A stretch of 64,000 nt of DNA from Flavobacterium anhuiense (GTDB taxonomy: Bacteria; Bacteroidota; Bacteroidia; Flavobacteriales; Flavobacteriaceae): the NCBI RefSeq assembly GCF_004151235.1, contig NZ_JUIV01000002.1, positions 124,001-188,000 on the forward strand, read 5' to 3'. The notes under the pieces were generated by a model. The model did not search any database, had not been told where the DNA came from, and saw only the letters and a program-made list of their open reading frames with translations. Of this stretch, positions 34,166 through 43,000 are shown one piece after another; positions within the stretch are counted from its first letter, which is position 1; every line of letters starts with the position of its first letter. The position numbers and the translations under genes were made by a program.

Positions 34166-35029
34166 CTATTGCCTTTTAATCCAAGTGACCGCGTCTTTCA
34201 TAGGTTCTTCAGATTTTGAAAATGCTGTATTGTGTCCTAAATCTGGAAACAATTTATATTCATAAGGTTTTCCTGTGGATTTTAATTTATCTAGATATTC
34301 GATGGATAGTTTCACAGGAACTTGAATATCTTTACCTCCAAAAATCCAGAATCCAGGAATTGACAATTTAGAAAGAACATCGTTAGGATTCGTATCGATA
34401 AACTCATATTTGTCAGGATCATTGAATACATGTTTTCTTGCCTCTTCTTCTGAATGCGTATCCCAGAATTTTTGGTCTTCATTGGTATAAAATTGGAATC
34501 TCAATTGTTCTTTAACTGTTATAAGAGCTCCGCTAAATATGGTCATAAATTTAACTTTCTTATTTTTCTCAGCAGTCAATGGTATTATCCATCCAGCTTG
34601 ACTTCCGCCTATTAAACCGATTGATATTTTAGTATTTGATAAGGATTTAGATAATGTATTTACGGCAGCACTTGCGTCTAAAGACAAAAGAGTTAGATTG
34701 GCGAAATCCACATTGTTCGTTCCTACTTCAGGCCCTGCATACACGCCACCTGATTCTCCAACTCCGCGTTTGTCATACGTCAAAACTGCTATTCCATTGT
34801 TGGCTAGAGTTGTAGCAAAGTCTATCATTCTTTTTTCTTGTCCAGATCCATGAACAATCACAACGGCAGCTTGTATATTGTTTGGTGTAAAAATAGTCCC
34901 AGCGAGTGAAATCCCTTCGCTAACAAATTTTATTTCTTTAGTAGTAAAATTTGATGGAATTGCTGATGCATAATTAGTGACAAACAGCAATAACATTAAG
35001 AGCGAATATAAGGCCGTTTTATTTTTCAT
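34166..35029 (-). CDS. Exported alpha/beta hydrolase
   Basis: 287 residues with a signal peptide (MKNKTALYSLLMLLLFVTNYASA). Alpha/beta hydrolase core: oxyanion-side VIVHGSGQEKR, then VLTYDKRGVGESGG, nucleophile elbow IGGSQAGW (Ser in GGSQAG), acid region FWIFGGKDIQVP and the catalytic His in DLGHNTAFSK. Probably a periplasmic esterase or peptidase-like hydrolase; substrate unknown. It follows the anti-sigma-like gene by 8 bp, so it may be part of the sigma-factor operon and under its control. Confidence 0.85.
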   Translation of the reverse strand: MKNKTALYSLLMLLLFVTNYASAIPSNFTTKEIKFVSEGISLAGTIFTPNNIQAAVVIVHGSGQEKRMIDFATTLANNGIAVLTYDKRGVGESGGVYAGPEVGTNNVDFANLTLLSLDASAAVNTLSKSLSNTKISIGLIGGSQAGWIIPLTAEKNKKVKFMTIFSGALITVKEQLRFQFYTNEDQKFWDTHSEEEARKHVFNDPDKYEFIDTNPNDVLSKLSIPGFWIFGGKDIQVPVKLSIEYLDKLKSTGKPYEYKLFPDLGHNTAFSKSEEPMKDAVTWIKRQ

Positions 35030-35037
35030 TTTTAAAT

Positions 35038-35442
35038 TTATAGTTGATACTTCTTGTCGAAATAATTCTTTAAAATTCCAACCTGAACCAAAATCATAAT
35101 TGGAACAATCAAAATGGCATACAAGATGTTTTTAGAAAAATGAATTCCTGAAAATGCCGTTAATACTCTATCAGAATACAATTTCCCGATTTCATCAATT
35201 TTTAAATCATTATTTGAAACGGAGAATAAAGAAACATAAATCACTAATGCCGCTACAGCCAAGCCAATCGATATCCAAATTGGTTTAGAAATTAATGGTT
35301 TGTATGCTTTGAGTTTTTTCTCTTCTAATACATGAACTTCAGCCATAATTTTAGAAGTAAAATCTATCGATGGCGACTGCAGTTTATCTTCAGCCATCAT
35401 TTTCTCAATAAGTTGTTCTATATTTTTATCGCTCTCTTTCAT
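35038..35442 (-). CDS. Small membrane protein, probable anti-sigma factor partner
   Basis: 134 residues. The N-terminal cytoplasmic part (MKESDKNIEQLIEKMMAEDK, with DFTSKIMAEVHVLEEKK) is followed by a transmembrane helix (PIWISIGLAVAALVIYVSLF, about residues 54-73) and a second one near the C-terminus (ILYAILIVPIMILVQVGIL). No zinc-binding anti-sigma motif is seen. Assignment rests on its position: it overlaps the end of the ECF sigma gene by 17 bases, the usual place for the cognate anti-sigma factor, and many flavobacterial anti-sigma proteins have this small layout. Confidence 0.65.
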   Translation of the reverse strand: MKESDKNIEQLIEKMMAEDKLQSPSIDFTSKIMAEVHVLEEKKLKAYKPLISKPIWISIGLAVAALVIYVSLFSVSNNDLKIDEIGKLYSDRVLTAFSGIHFSKNILYAILIVPIMILVQVGILKNYFDKKYQL

Positions 35443-36013
35443 AACATTCTATTATTTCTGGTTCTAACTGCTGTCTCAAAATTACGGCTAATTTCTGTCG
35501 ACTCCTAAATAATTTCACTTTGGCATTATTGGCCGATATATTCATAATCTTTCCAATTTCTTCTAAATTCTGATCATCAAAATAAAATAAAGTTAAAAGG
35601 AAGTTTTCATCACTTGGTAATAAATTTAAACATTTCTGAATGGTCTGCTTTCGTTCTTTCTCTTCTAATGCGCTCAATGCATTGTCCATTGTTTTGATTA
35701 AATGAGAAGAAAAATCATCTATAGAAATATTCAAATCGTCTTTCTTGTTTTTCTTTAATCGATCCAAACATGTATTGTAAGCAATTTTATAAATCCAAGT
35801 CGAAAATTTAGATTCTCCTTTAAATTTTGTCAACGAACTATAAATTTTTATAAAAGTGTCTTGAGCAACTTCTTCGGCTTCTTCACGGTTTTTCACCATT
35901 TTAAGTGCTAAAGTAAAAATCATATCCTTATAACGATCCACAAGAACGGAAAACGCATTCGTCTCGCCCTGCAGAATTTTATCGATATAATGTTGATCAG
36001 TTAATGTGCTCAT
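35426..36013 (-). CDS. RNA polymerase sigma factor, ECF (sigma-70) family
   Basis: 195 residues from the ATG at 36013 (MSTLTDQHYIDKILQG); a longer frame to 36094 adds hydrophobic, unconserved residues. Region 2: FSVLVDRYKDMIFTLALKMVKNREEAEEVAQDTFIKIY, containing the core-binding helix and promoter-melting segment. Region 4: LLPSDENFLLTLFYFDDQNLEEIGKIMNISANNAKVKLFRSRQKL with the helix-turn-helix for -35 recognition. It is followed, with overlap, by an anti-sigma-like gene and then a hydrolase. It probably controls its own operon. Confidence 0.93.
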   Translation of the reverse strand: MSTLTDQHYIDKILQGETNAFSVLVDRYKDMIFTLALKMVKNREEAEEVAQDTFIKIYSSLTKFKGESKFSTWIYKIAYNTCLDRLKKNKKDDLNISIDDFSSHLIKTMDNALSALEEKERKQTIQKCLNLLPSDENFLLTLFYFDDQNLEEIGKIMNISANNAKVKLFRSRQKLAVILRQQLEPEIIECYERER

Positions 36014-36149
36014 ATTATATAGGACGACAAGTTGTTTGTTTAGGTTACAAGGAATTTGAAAAATAAATTCCAAAAAGCAAATCCCAAATTCCAATCCAAT
36101 AACTATCAGAGTTAAAATTCAAATTATACTTATTATATAATAGTATAAG

Positions 36150-36178
36150 CTTTGTCAAAGTTTAAAACTTTGACAAAG
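36150..36178. repeat. Perfect 14-bp palindrome with a 1-base centre
   Basis: CTTTGTCAAAGTTT, A, then the exact complement, followed by a T run. Between the divergent sigma-factor and DUF6249 genes. It could act as a terminator-like hairpin or an intergenic repeat; no gene ends into it. Confidence 0.8.
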
Positions 36179-36322
36179 TTTTTCAGAATCAAAATTAATT
36201 GATAATCAGTTAGTTTTGGAATTTGGAATTTAAAATTTTAAATTTTTTACCAAAAGTTGTAACCTCATTTTAAAAACCCTCGTCATATGAGGTATATCAA
36301 TCAATTAAAAACATAAAATATC

Positions 36323-36670
36323 ATGGACGAAAAAATTTTAATTCCAATCAGTCTTTTCTTAATGATCTTCGGGATCGTTTATTTAATTTATTCAACAAGA
36401 AACAGAGAGCGTCTGGCTCTAATAGAAAAAGGGGTAGATGCCAGTATCTTTTTGCAAGGAAAGGGAAGTGGAGTTCCAGCTTGGAAAATCTTTGTAGTAA
36501 ATCTAGCATTCTTATTAATAGGAAGCGGTGTTGGAATTTTTCTTGCGCTATTAATCACCACTTATACATCTCTTAATGATGGTGCGGTTTATCCTTCAAT
36601 TATTTTCATAATGGCTGGAATCGGGCTTTTGACAGGATTTAAAACTGCAAAAGACTTAGATAAAGAATAA
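36323..36670 (+). CDS. Small inner-membrane protein, DUF6249-like
   Basis: 115 residues with three hydrophobic segments: residues 4-23 (ILIPISLFLMIFGIVYLIYS), about 55-80 (IFVVNLAFLLIGSGVGIFLALLI) and about 92-108 (SIIFIMAGIGLLTGF). Between the first two lies a short cytoplasmic loop with NRERLALIEKGVD, typical of the DUF6249 family that often sits by ECF sigma factors. It is divergent from the sigma operon with 309 bp between starts. Function unknown. A strong terminator follows. Confidence 0.8.
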   Translation: MDEKILIPISLFLMIFGIVYLIYSTRNRERLALIEKGVDASIFLQGKGSGVPAWKIFVVNLAFLLIGSGVGIFLALLITTYTSLNDGAVYPSIIFIMAGIGLLTGFKTAKDLDKE

Positions 36671-36694
36671 TAGTTAATAATTAGTAATTTTAGT

Positions 36695-36737
36695 ATAACG
36701 TATCGAGAATTTAGGTTTTCGATACGTTATCTTTTTT
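36695..36737 (+). terminator. Intrinsic terminator after the DUF6249-like gene
   Basis: ATAACGTATCGA and its exact complement (12-bp stem), loop of 12 bases, then CTTTTTT. It ends at the 3' end of the convergent rnhA gene. Confidence 0.9.
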
Positions 36738-37215
36738 ATAGCAACTTAGAATCGATGTTTTCGTAATAAGAATCAATCGAAAGTTTAGGCTGCATAGATG
36801 CCATAACAGCCAATTGATCGCAACGCTCATTTTGCGGATGATTATTATGCCCTTTAATCCATTTGAAATCGACTTGGTGTTTGCGGTAAACGACTAAAAA
36901 ACGTTTCCAAAGATCTGCATTTTTTCTTCCTGCAAAGCCTTTTTTCTCCCAGCCAAGCACCCATTTCTTTTCTACAGAATCCACCACATATTTAGAATCT
37001 GATACAACGAGGACTTTCATATTTGGCTTTTTTAGTTTTTCTAAACCCACAATTACAGCCAAAAGCTCCATTCTATTATTAGTAGTAAGGCGGAAACCTT
37101 CGTAGAATTCTTTTTTATGCGGTGTGCCCACCAATTCCATCACGACTCCATAACCGCCATTTCCTGGATTTCCTTTTGCAGCGCCGTCTGTATATATATG
37201 TACTTCGTGATTCAT
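36736..37215 (-). CDS. rnhA: Ribonuclease HI
   Basis: 159 residues, standard length. It cleaves the RNA strand of RNA-DNA hybrids. The four acidic catalytic residues are in IYTDGAAKGNPGNGG (Asp10), TNNRMELLAVI (Glu), VSDSKYVVD (Asp) and NERCDQLAV (Asp), with the His of GHNNHPQNE before the last. The W.KK basic handle is present (KKWVLGWEKKGFAGRKNADLW). Convergent with the DUF6249-like gene. Confidence 0.96.
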   Translation of the reverse strand: MNHEVHIYTDGAAKGNPGNGGYGVVMELVGTPHKKEFYEGFRLTTNNRMELLAVIVGLEKLKKPNMKVLVVSDSKYVVDSVEKKWVLGWEKKGFAGRKNADLWKRFLVVYRKHQVDFKWIKGHNNHPQNERCDQLAVMASMQPKLSIDSYYENIDSKLL

Positions 37216-37229
37216 TTATTTTTTTTGTT

Positions 37230-37357
37230 AACCATATAAGTAATAAAAGTTCATTTAAAGTAGAGACTTATATTTCTAAGGCTTTTAAATTTTAGCGTAT
37301 TTGATTATCTAAATTTTCGAAAGCAATCTTAAATTGCCTTACATTACTTATATGGTT
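37230..37357. repeat. MITE-like element with 15-bp perfect terminal inverted repeats
   Basis: AACCATATAAGTAAT at 37230-37244 and its exact complement at 37343-37357 enclose 98 bp without a reading frame, between rnhA and purN. Related text (CATATAAGTGATATAAGTTCATT) occurs at 25651-25673 after the OsmC gene. Confidence 0.65.
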
Positions 37358-37370
37358 TCAATTTTAAAAT

Positions 37371-37934
37371 CTATTCTTCTAATATTCTATGAATAATCTC
37401 TGGAAAATGTTTTTGTTCCAGTTCATGAATTTTCTCTGCAACCGTTTCTGGAGTGTCTTCGTCTGTTAAAGCTACATTTGCCTGAAAGATAATAGCGCCT
37501 TCGTCGTAGTTTTCGTTAACGTAATGAATAGATATTCCAGTTTCCTTTTCCTTATTGTTTACAATTGCTCTGTGTATGTGCATTCCATACATTCCTTTGC
37601 CTCCATAATTAGGTAAAAGTGCAGGATGAATATTGATTATTTTATTTGGATATTGTTCGATTATGTTTTCTGGGAATTTGAGTAAAAATCCAGCCAAAAC
37701 TATCAAATCTGGGTCGATTTTTTGTATTTTTTGTAGCACTTTTCTTTCCAAAAGTTCGTTTTTTTCGAAGATTTCGACTGGAATTTGGTGATTTTTTGCT
37801 CTTTCAATCACTTTTGCCGAAGCATTATTTGTAAAGACCGAAACGACCTTTGCAATTTCAGTGTTCGAAAAATATTTTATAATGTTCTCTGCGTTAGTTC
37901 CTGATCCTGAGGCAAAAACAATAATTTTTTTCAT
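37371..37934 (-). CDS. purN: Phosphoribosylglycinamide formyltransferase
   Basis: 187 residues from the ATG at 37934 (MKKIIVFASGSGTNAENIIKYF); an upstream frame to 38033 crosses the acpP promoter region and is not used. It transfers formyl from 10-formyl-THF to GAR in purine synthesis. Seen: SGSGTNAENI, the catalytic Asn-His-Asp region INIHPALLPNYGGKGMYG, HRAIVNNKEKETGISIHYVNENYDEGAIIFQ. Divergent from acpP. It stands alone, without other pur genes. Confidence 0.95.
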   Translation of the reverse strand: MKKIIVFASGSGTNAENIIKYFSNTEIAKVVSVFTNNASAKVIERAKNHQIPVEIFEKNELLERKVLQKIQKIDPDLIVLAGFLLKFPENIIEQYPNKIINIHPALLPNYGGKGMYGMHIHRAIVNNKEKETGISIHYVNENYDEGAIIFQANVALTDEDTPETVAEKIHELEQKHFPEIIHRILEE

Positions 37935-38050
37935 AAAGTTGTGTGTTTTGAGAGTGCAAAAAACGGAATAAAAAACGAAAATAAATAGCTTTAAAAGACC
38001 TTTCTTGAAATTAATTTTATAAATTAGTGTCACATTTATAAACTAAATAG

Positions 38051-38079
38051 TTGTTTTAAAATAAAGTTTTTTATTTTTG
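38051..38079 (+). promoter_or_regulatory. acpP promoter
   Basis: TTG at 38051-38053, 18 bp, TATTTTTG at 38072-38079; the start codon is 30 bp further at 38110. Confidence 0.65.
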
Positions 38080-38109
38080 CCAACAAATTAAATTCTAAAA
38101 TTAAAGATT

Positions 38110-38346
38110 ATGTCAGACATTGCATCAAGAGTAAAAGCGATTATCGTAGACAAATTAGGTGTTGACGAAAACGAAGTTGTAACAGAAGCAAGCTTCACTA
38201 ATGATTTAGGAGCTGACTCACTAGACACTGTTGAGCTTATTATGGAATTCGAAAAAGAATTTGATATTCAAATTCCAGACGATCAAGCAGAAAACATTGC
38301 TACTGTTGGTCAAGCTATTTCTTATATCGAAGAAGCAAAAAAATAA
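38110..38346 (+). CDS. acpP: Acyl carrier protein
   Basis: 78 residues, acidic. It carries growing fatty acyl chains on a phosphopantetheine arm attached to Ser37 in [15 protein letters not shown], the invariant DSL site. Helix II ([15 protein letters not shown]) and [17 protein letters not shown] are the usual partner-binding and C-terminal parts. Followed by fabF after a hairpin-containing gap, so acpP is probably made in excess. Confidence 0.98.
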   Translation: MSDIASRVKAIIVDKLGVDENEVVTEASFTNDLGADSLDTVELIMEFEKEFDIQIPDDQAENIATVGQAISYIEEAKK

Positions 38347-38353
38347 TAATACC

Positions 38354-38458
38354 ACACCCGATTTCTAAAAGTACCAATTTTTGAAATTCCAAATTCCAAT
38401 TGGAATTTGATTTTTGATTTTTGAAATTTTTAAGAGTCGGGTGTTATTATTTTTTTTA
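38354..38458 (+). terminator. Long nested hairpin between acpP and fabF
   Basis: ACACCCGA (38354-38361) pairs with TCGGGTGT (38437-38444), followed by TATTATTTTTTTT. Inside lies AATTCCAATTGGAATT. It probably terminates or attenuates, lowering fabF relative to acpP. Confidence 0.7.
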
Positions 38459-38583
38459 AATTTTAAATTTCGATTGATTTTCAATCAAAAAGATATATTT
38501 ATATTGTAATTCCCATGGCTCTTAAGTAACAATAAGTTAAGAAAGCGTGGGTTTTATTTGTTTAAAGTACAAAATACATATTT

Positions 38584-39837
38584 ATGGCATTAAGGCGAGT
38601 TGTTGTAACAGGATTAGGTGCACTTACTCCTATTGGGAATAATATCCAGGAATATTGGAATGCACTTGTGAATGGAGTTAGCGGAGCCGCTCCAATCACA
38701 TATTATGATACCGAGAAACACAAAACGAAATTTGCCTGCGAAGTAAAAAACTTCAATATTGAAGATTACATGGATCGCAAGGAATCTCGTAGATTAGATA
38801 AATTTGCACAATACGCAATTGCTGCCAGTGATGAAGCTATTAAAGATGCTGGAATCACAAATGATAACGTAAACAAACAAAGAGTTGGTGTTATCTGGGG
38901 AGCAGGAATTGGAGGTTTAGAGACTTTCCAAGAAGAAGTATTGTATTACGCAAAAGGTGATGGAACTCCGAAGTTCAACCCTTTCTTTATTCCTAAAATG
39001 ATTGCCGATATTGCTCCTGCACATATTTCTATGCGTAACGGGTATATGGGGCCAAATTATACTACGGTTTCTGCTTGTGCATCTTCTGCAAATGCATTAA
39101 TTGATGCTTTCAACTACATTCGTTTAGGAATGTGCGATGTTATTGTTTCTGGTGGTTCTGAAGCTGCTGTTACAATTGCTGGTATGGGAGGATTTAGTTC
39201 AATGCACGCTTTATCTACAAGAAATGAAAGCCCAGAAACAGCTTCAAGACCTTTTGACGCAACTAGAGATGGTTTCGTATTAGGAGAAGGAGCAGGAGCT
39301 TTGGTTCTTGAGGATTATGAACATGCTAAAGCAAGAGGAGCAAAAATCTACTGTGAAATTGGCGGTGGAGGTATGTCTTCTGACGCTTATCACTTAACTG
39401 CACCACATCCGGAAGGAATTGGAGTTATCGCAGTAATGGAAAACACATTGAGAGATGCCGGAATGACTCCTGATCAGGTAGATCATATCAACACTCACGG
39501 AACTTCTACTCCATTAGGAGACGTTGCTGAGTTAAAGGCAATTAGTGCTGTTTTTGGTGATCATGCTAAAAACATCAACATTAACTCTACAAAATCAATG
39601 ACAGGACACTTGCTTGGTGCTGCTGGAGCGATTGAAGCTATCGCTTCTATCTTGGCAATGCAACACGGAATTGTTCCTCCAACGATTAACCATACAGTTG
39701 TTGATGAAAACATTGACCCATCTTTAAACCTTACTCTAAACAAACCTCAAAAAAGAGAAGTAAATGTTGCTATGAGTAATACATTTGGTTTTGGTGGACA
39801 CAATGCTTGCGTATTGTTTAAAAAACTAGCTGATTAA
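38584..39837 (+). CDS. fabF: 3-oxoacyl-[acyl-carrier-protein] synthase II
   Basis: 417 residues. It extends acyl-ACP with malonyl-ACP. The catalytic triad is Cys165 in TVSACASSAN, His in HINTHGTSTPLGD and His in KSMTGHLLGAAGA. The glycine-rich C-terminus NTFGFGGHNACVLF is intact. It is followed by rnc after 10 bp, the usual acpP-fabF-rnc order. Confidence 0.97.
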   Translation: MALRRVVVTGLGALTPIGNNIQEYWNALVNGVSGAAPITYYDTEKHKTKFACEVKNFNIEDYMDRKESRRLDKFAQYAIAASDEAIKDAGITNDNVNKQRVGVIWGAGIGGLETFQEEVLYYAKGDGTPKFNPFFIPKMIADIAPAHISMRNGYMGPNYTTVSACASSANALIDAFNYIRLGMCDVIVSGGSEAAVTIAGMGGFSSMHALSTRNESPETASRPFDATRDGFVLGEGAGALVLEDYEHAKARGAKIYCEIGGGGMSSDAYHLTAPHPEGIGVIAVMENTLRDAGMTPDQVDHINTHGTSTPLGDVAELKAISAVFGDHAKNININSTKSMTGHLLGAAGAIEAIASILAMQHGIVPPTINHTVVDENIDPSLNLTLNKPQKREVNVAMSNTFGFGGHNACVLFKKLAD

Positions 39838-39847
39838 TTTTCTGTAT

Positions 39848-40588
39848 ATGAATATTATCAAAAAAATATTTTCGAAATCCCGTTCTCAAGAAGACGGGAT
39901 TTTTTTTGACACTATTCAGAAAATTCTTGGTTTTCAGCCTTCTAACATAGATTTTTACAGACGAGCTTTTACACATCGTTCGTCTAATAAATTAGATCAG
40001 AATGGTCATCCTATTAATTATGAACGTTTAGAATTTTTAGGAGATGCCATGTTAAGTGCTGTAATTGCTGCACATTTATTTAATAAAGCCCCAAATGGAG
40101 ACGAGGGTTATTTGACCAAAATGCGTTCAAAAATTGTGAGTCGTGAACATTTGAACGAATTGGGCAAAGACTTAAATTTAGTGCAGTTTGTAGAAAGTAA
40201 AGTGCCGATTCAGCATTTTGGAGAAAATATTCATGGTAATATTTTTGAATCCCTTATAGGAGCTATTTATTTAGACAAAGGCTATACCTTTTGCGAGAAA
40301 TTCATCCAAAAAAGGGTAGTAACGCCTTATGTTGACATTGCGCGACTAGAAGGAAAAGTTATAAGTTATAAAAGTCTTGTTATCGAATGGTGCCAGAAAG
40401 AAAAAAGAGTTTTCCATTATGACATTTTTGAAGATAACGGTATAGATGGCCAGCGTTTATTTGGAGTTAAATTGAGTATCGATGATAAAGTTGTCGCAAG
40501 AGCGCGAGCAACTTCAAAAAAGAAAGCAGAAGAAAAAGCATCGCAGAGAGCTTATTTTGCGTTTCAAGAAAAAATTGACAAGAAATAG
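39848..40588 (+). CDS. rnc: Ribonuclease III
   Basis: 246 residues. It cleaves double-stranded RNA (rRNA precursors, structured mRNAs). The nuclease domain signature is YERLEFLGDAMLSAVIA (Glu and Asp metal ligands), with a second acidic pair in FESLIGAIYLDKG. The double-stranded RNA-binding domain occupies roughly residues 170-240 (SYKSLVIEWCQKEKRVFHY to ATSKKKAEEKASQRAYF). It starts 10 bp after fabF and is probably co-transcribed. Confidence 0.97.
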   Translation: MNIIKKIFSKSRSQEDGIFFDTIQKILGFQPSNIDFYRRAFTHRSSNKLDQNGHPINYERLEFLGDAMLSAVIAAHLFNKAPNGDEGYLTKMRSKIVSREHLNELGKDLNLVQFVESKVPIQHFGENIHGNIFESLIGAIYLDKGYTFCEKFIQKRVVTPYVDIARLEGKVISYKSLVIEWCQKEKRVFHYDIFEDNGIDGQRLFGVKLSIDDKVVARARATSKKKAEEKASQRAYFAFQEKIDKK

Positions 40589-40713
40589 CTGCAAAAATGT
40601 TGTAACTCTCACAAGGCTACATCGTTTTCGTTTATAATTTAACAAAACAAGCATGTCATAACTGTTGATGCTCCGTTTAGAAATAGTATATTTACAACTT
40701 GATTTTTCAAGAC

Positions 40714-41202
40714 ATGGCTATTCATAAATTGGATTTAGACGAATTTGACGAAATTGATTATTATTTAATGGCAATTCATACTTCATTAGAAGATTATAGA
40801 TTAGCCTATTTTATCAATAAAATCCTTCCGATCAACTTAAGTAAGAGCAAAAACGAGATCCATGCTCAGACTAAGGAAGGTGAAGCAAATTTTTCGAGAT
40901 TCTATTATTATGATGAAGAAAAAGCTGTTTCCTGGAATTTAATTCAGAATAAAAATGAAATCATTTCTGTGAGTACAAATGATTTTCAGAATTTGTTTTC
41001 TAATGAAACAAGTGAGGTTTCGACAACAATTCATTTACTTCCTGAATTTAAAAAAGTCGATTTTTTCCTGAAAATTGATAATAGCGAAGAGGCGCTTAAT
41101 TTTTCAGAAATTCAACAAAAATTAAACACAATAGAAAGTATTGCGGCTATTTATGCCGTTGATACAGACAAAATAAAATCAAAAAACAATCTAATTTTTT
41201 AA
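40714..41202 (+). CDS. IPExxxVDY family protein
   Basis: 162 residues from the ATG at 40714 (MAIHKLDLDEFDEIDYYLM); a TTG 15 bp upstream is less likely. It is acidic and lacks signal or membrane segments. The family name motif appears as LPEFKKVDFFLK near residue 115, with the leading Ile as Leu and the Tyr as Phe. In Flavobacteria this family is usually next to pyruvate kinase, as here (pyk starts 5 bp after its stop). Function unknown; a link to pyk is suggested only by conserved neighbourhood. Confidence 0.8.
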   Translation: MAIHKLDLDEFDEIDYYLMAIHTSLEDYRLAYFINKILPINLSKSKNEIHAQTKEGEANFSRFYYYDEEKAVSWNLIQNKNEIISVSTNDFQNLFSNETSEVSTTIHLLPEFKKVDFFLKIDNSEEALNFSEIQQKLNTIESIAAIYAVDTDKIKSKNNLIF

Positions 41203-41207
41203 AAAAA

Positions 41208-42641
41208 ATGCTAACAAACAAGAAAACCAAAATTGTTGCTACACTTGGCCCCGCTTGTAGTACAAGAGAGATCATTAAAGATATGATCGATGCAGGTGTT
41301 AATGTGTTTAGAATCAATTTTTCGCATGCAGATTACGAAGGAGTAAAAGAAAAAATCGATATCATTAGAGGACTAAACGAAGAGTTTGGTTACACGACAG
41401 CAATTTTAGGAGATTTGCAAGGACCAAAACTTAGAGTTGGTGTAATGGAAGAAGGTACAGTTGTACACGATGGAGACGAAATCACTTTTACAACTGCCGA
41501 AGATATTATCGGAACATCAAAAAGAGTGTTCATGAAATATCAGAATTTCCCAAATGATGTTAACCCAGGAGAGCGAATCTTGCTTGATGATGGTAAACTT
41601 ATTTTCGAAATCGTATCTACAGATAAAAAAACTGAGGTTGTTGCTAAAGTTATTCAAGGTGGAGAATTAAAATCTAAAAAAGGGGTTAATCTTCCAAACA
41701 CAAAAATCTCTTTACCAGCTTTAACTGAAAAAGATATCGCTGACGCTATTTTTGCAATCGAGCAAAAAGTTGACTGGATTGCCCTTTCATTCGTGAAAAC
41801 TCCTCGCGATTTACAAGACTTACAAGAATTAATTGCTAAGCATTCAGAATATAAAATTCCAATCGTTGCTAAAATTGAAATGCCAGAAGCTCTTGAGAAT
41901 ATGGATAAAATTGTAGCATATTGCGATGGTTTAATGGTTGCTCGTGGAGATCTTGGTGTTGAGCTTCCTGCTCACGAAGTTCCATTGGTACAAAAAGATT
42001 TGATCAGAAGAGCTAAAACGGCTAGAATTCCTGTTATCGTTGCTACACAAATGATGGAAACAATGATTACAAGTTTAACTCCAACTAGAGCAGAGGTAAA
42101 CGACGTTGCGAACTCAGTAATGGACGGTGCAGATGCTGTAATGTTGTCTGGAGAAACTGCTACAGGAAACTACCCAGTACAAGTTATCCAAAGAATGGCA
42201 CAAATTTGTGAAGCTGTTGAGAACTCACCGCTTATTCAGGTTCCTCAAAATACACCACAAATTAAAACGAAACGTTTTGTTACTAAAACAGTTTGCCACC
42301 AAGCAGCTTTATTGGCTAACGAAATCGAAGCTAAAGCAATCTGTACTTTAACAAACAGTGGTTATACGGCTTTCCAAATTTCGGCTTGGAGACCATCAAC
42401 AGCTCATATTTTAGTATTTACTTCAAACAGAAGAATCTTAACACAATTGAATTTATTATGGGGCGTTAAATCTTTCTACTATGATAATGAAGAAAGTACA
42501 GACGATACTGTAACAGATGTAAATCAAATTGCTATCGATAAAGGTTATGCACAAAAAGGAGATTATTTAATCAACCTTGCTGCAATGCCAATTAAAGATA
42601 AAGGAATGGTTAACACGATGAGAGTTTCTGAAATCGAATAA
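41208..42641 (+). CDS. pyk: Pyruvate kinase
   Basis: 477 residues. It makes pyruvate and ATP from phosphoenolpyruvate and ADP. Seen: KTKIVATLGPACSTRE, FRINFSHADYEG, LGDLQGPKLRVG, the active-site signature IPIVAKIEMPEALENMD with the catalytic Lys, GLMVARGDLGVELP, and the substrate-site TQMMETMITSLTPTRAEVNDVAN. The C-terminal allosteric domain is complete. Coupled to the IPExxxVDY gene upstream, terminator downstream. Confidence 0.97.
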   Translation: MLTNKKTKIVATLGPACSTREIIKDMIDAGVNVFRINFSHADYEGVKEKIDIIRGLNEEFGYTTAILGDLQGPKLRVGVMEEGTVVHDGDEITFTTAEDIIGTSKRVFMKYQNFPNDVNPGERILLDDGKLIFEIVSTDKKTEVVAKVIQGGELKSKKGVNLPNTKISLPALTEKDIADAIFAIEQKVDWIALSFVKTPRDLQDLQELIAKHSEYKIPIVAKIEMPEALENMDKIVAYCDGLMVARGDLGVELPAHEVPLVQKDLIRRAKTARIPVIVATQMMETMITSLTPTRAEVNDVANSVMDGADAVMLSGETATGNYPVQVIQRMAQICEAVENSPLIQVPQNTPQIKTKRFVTKTVCHQAALLANEIEAKAICTLTNSGYTAFQISAWRPSTAHILVFTSNRRILTQLNLLWGVKSFYYDNEESTDDTVTDVNQIAIDKGYAQKGDYLINLAAMPIKDKGMVNTMRVSEIE

Positions 42642-42663
42642 CAATTCTTTAAAAATGAATTTC

Positions 42664-42693
42664 AAAAAAGCCACTTTTTTAAGTGGCTTTTTT
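42664..42693 (+). terminator. Intrinsic terminator after pyk
   Basis: AAAAAAGCCACTT pairs with AAGTGGCTTTTTT around a 4-base loop. Confidence 0.95.
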
Positions 42694-42900
42694 GTTTTTA
42701 AAAAATTTCTTCAAATAGCAATTCAAATTCCTAATTCGATATTTATCTTTTTGTTGTTTTTTTCAAATTGATTTTTTGACCTTTTTATTTCCTTTTGACT
42801 AAGTTCTTAAAATTATTTAATCAAAAACTTTCTTTCCTTATCGAACATTTCTTTTGTGCATTTAATAAAAAAATATAATAGGTATATTTTCTTACTTTTC

Positions 42901-42932
42901 AAAATGTTTCATTTTATAAAATGAAACATTTT
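42901..42932. promoter_or_regulatory. Perfect 32-bp palindrome, operator-like site 1
   Basis: Half-site AAAATGTTTCATTTTA followed by its exact complement. It shares the 22-bp core (half GTTTCATTTTA) with the palindrome centred 50 bp downstream. Confidence 0.75.
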
Positions 42933-42952
42933 ATTGCAAATTCTCAAAATAT

Positions 42953-42980
42953 CTTGTTTCATTTTATAAAATGAAACAAG
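42953..42980. promoter_or_regulatory. Perfect 28-bp palindrome, operator-like site 2
   Basis: Half-site CTTGTTTCATTTTA followed by its exact complement, centred at 42966.5 and 34 bp before the TTG of the predicted promoter. The centre-to-centre distance to site 1 is exactly 50 bp, so both sites face the same side of the helix. Confidence 0.75.
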
Positions 42981-43000
42981 CTCATGTCAAATAAATTCGA

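Noticed and set aside
35038..36013. Anti-sigma protein as a zinc-binding ZAS type
   Set aside because: No HxxxCxxC motif is present; only position and membrane layout support the role.
36736..36737. Overlap of the DUF6249-like terminator with the rnhA stop as evidence of misannotation
   Set aside because: Convergent genes commonly share terminator space; both reading frames are sound.
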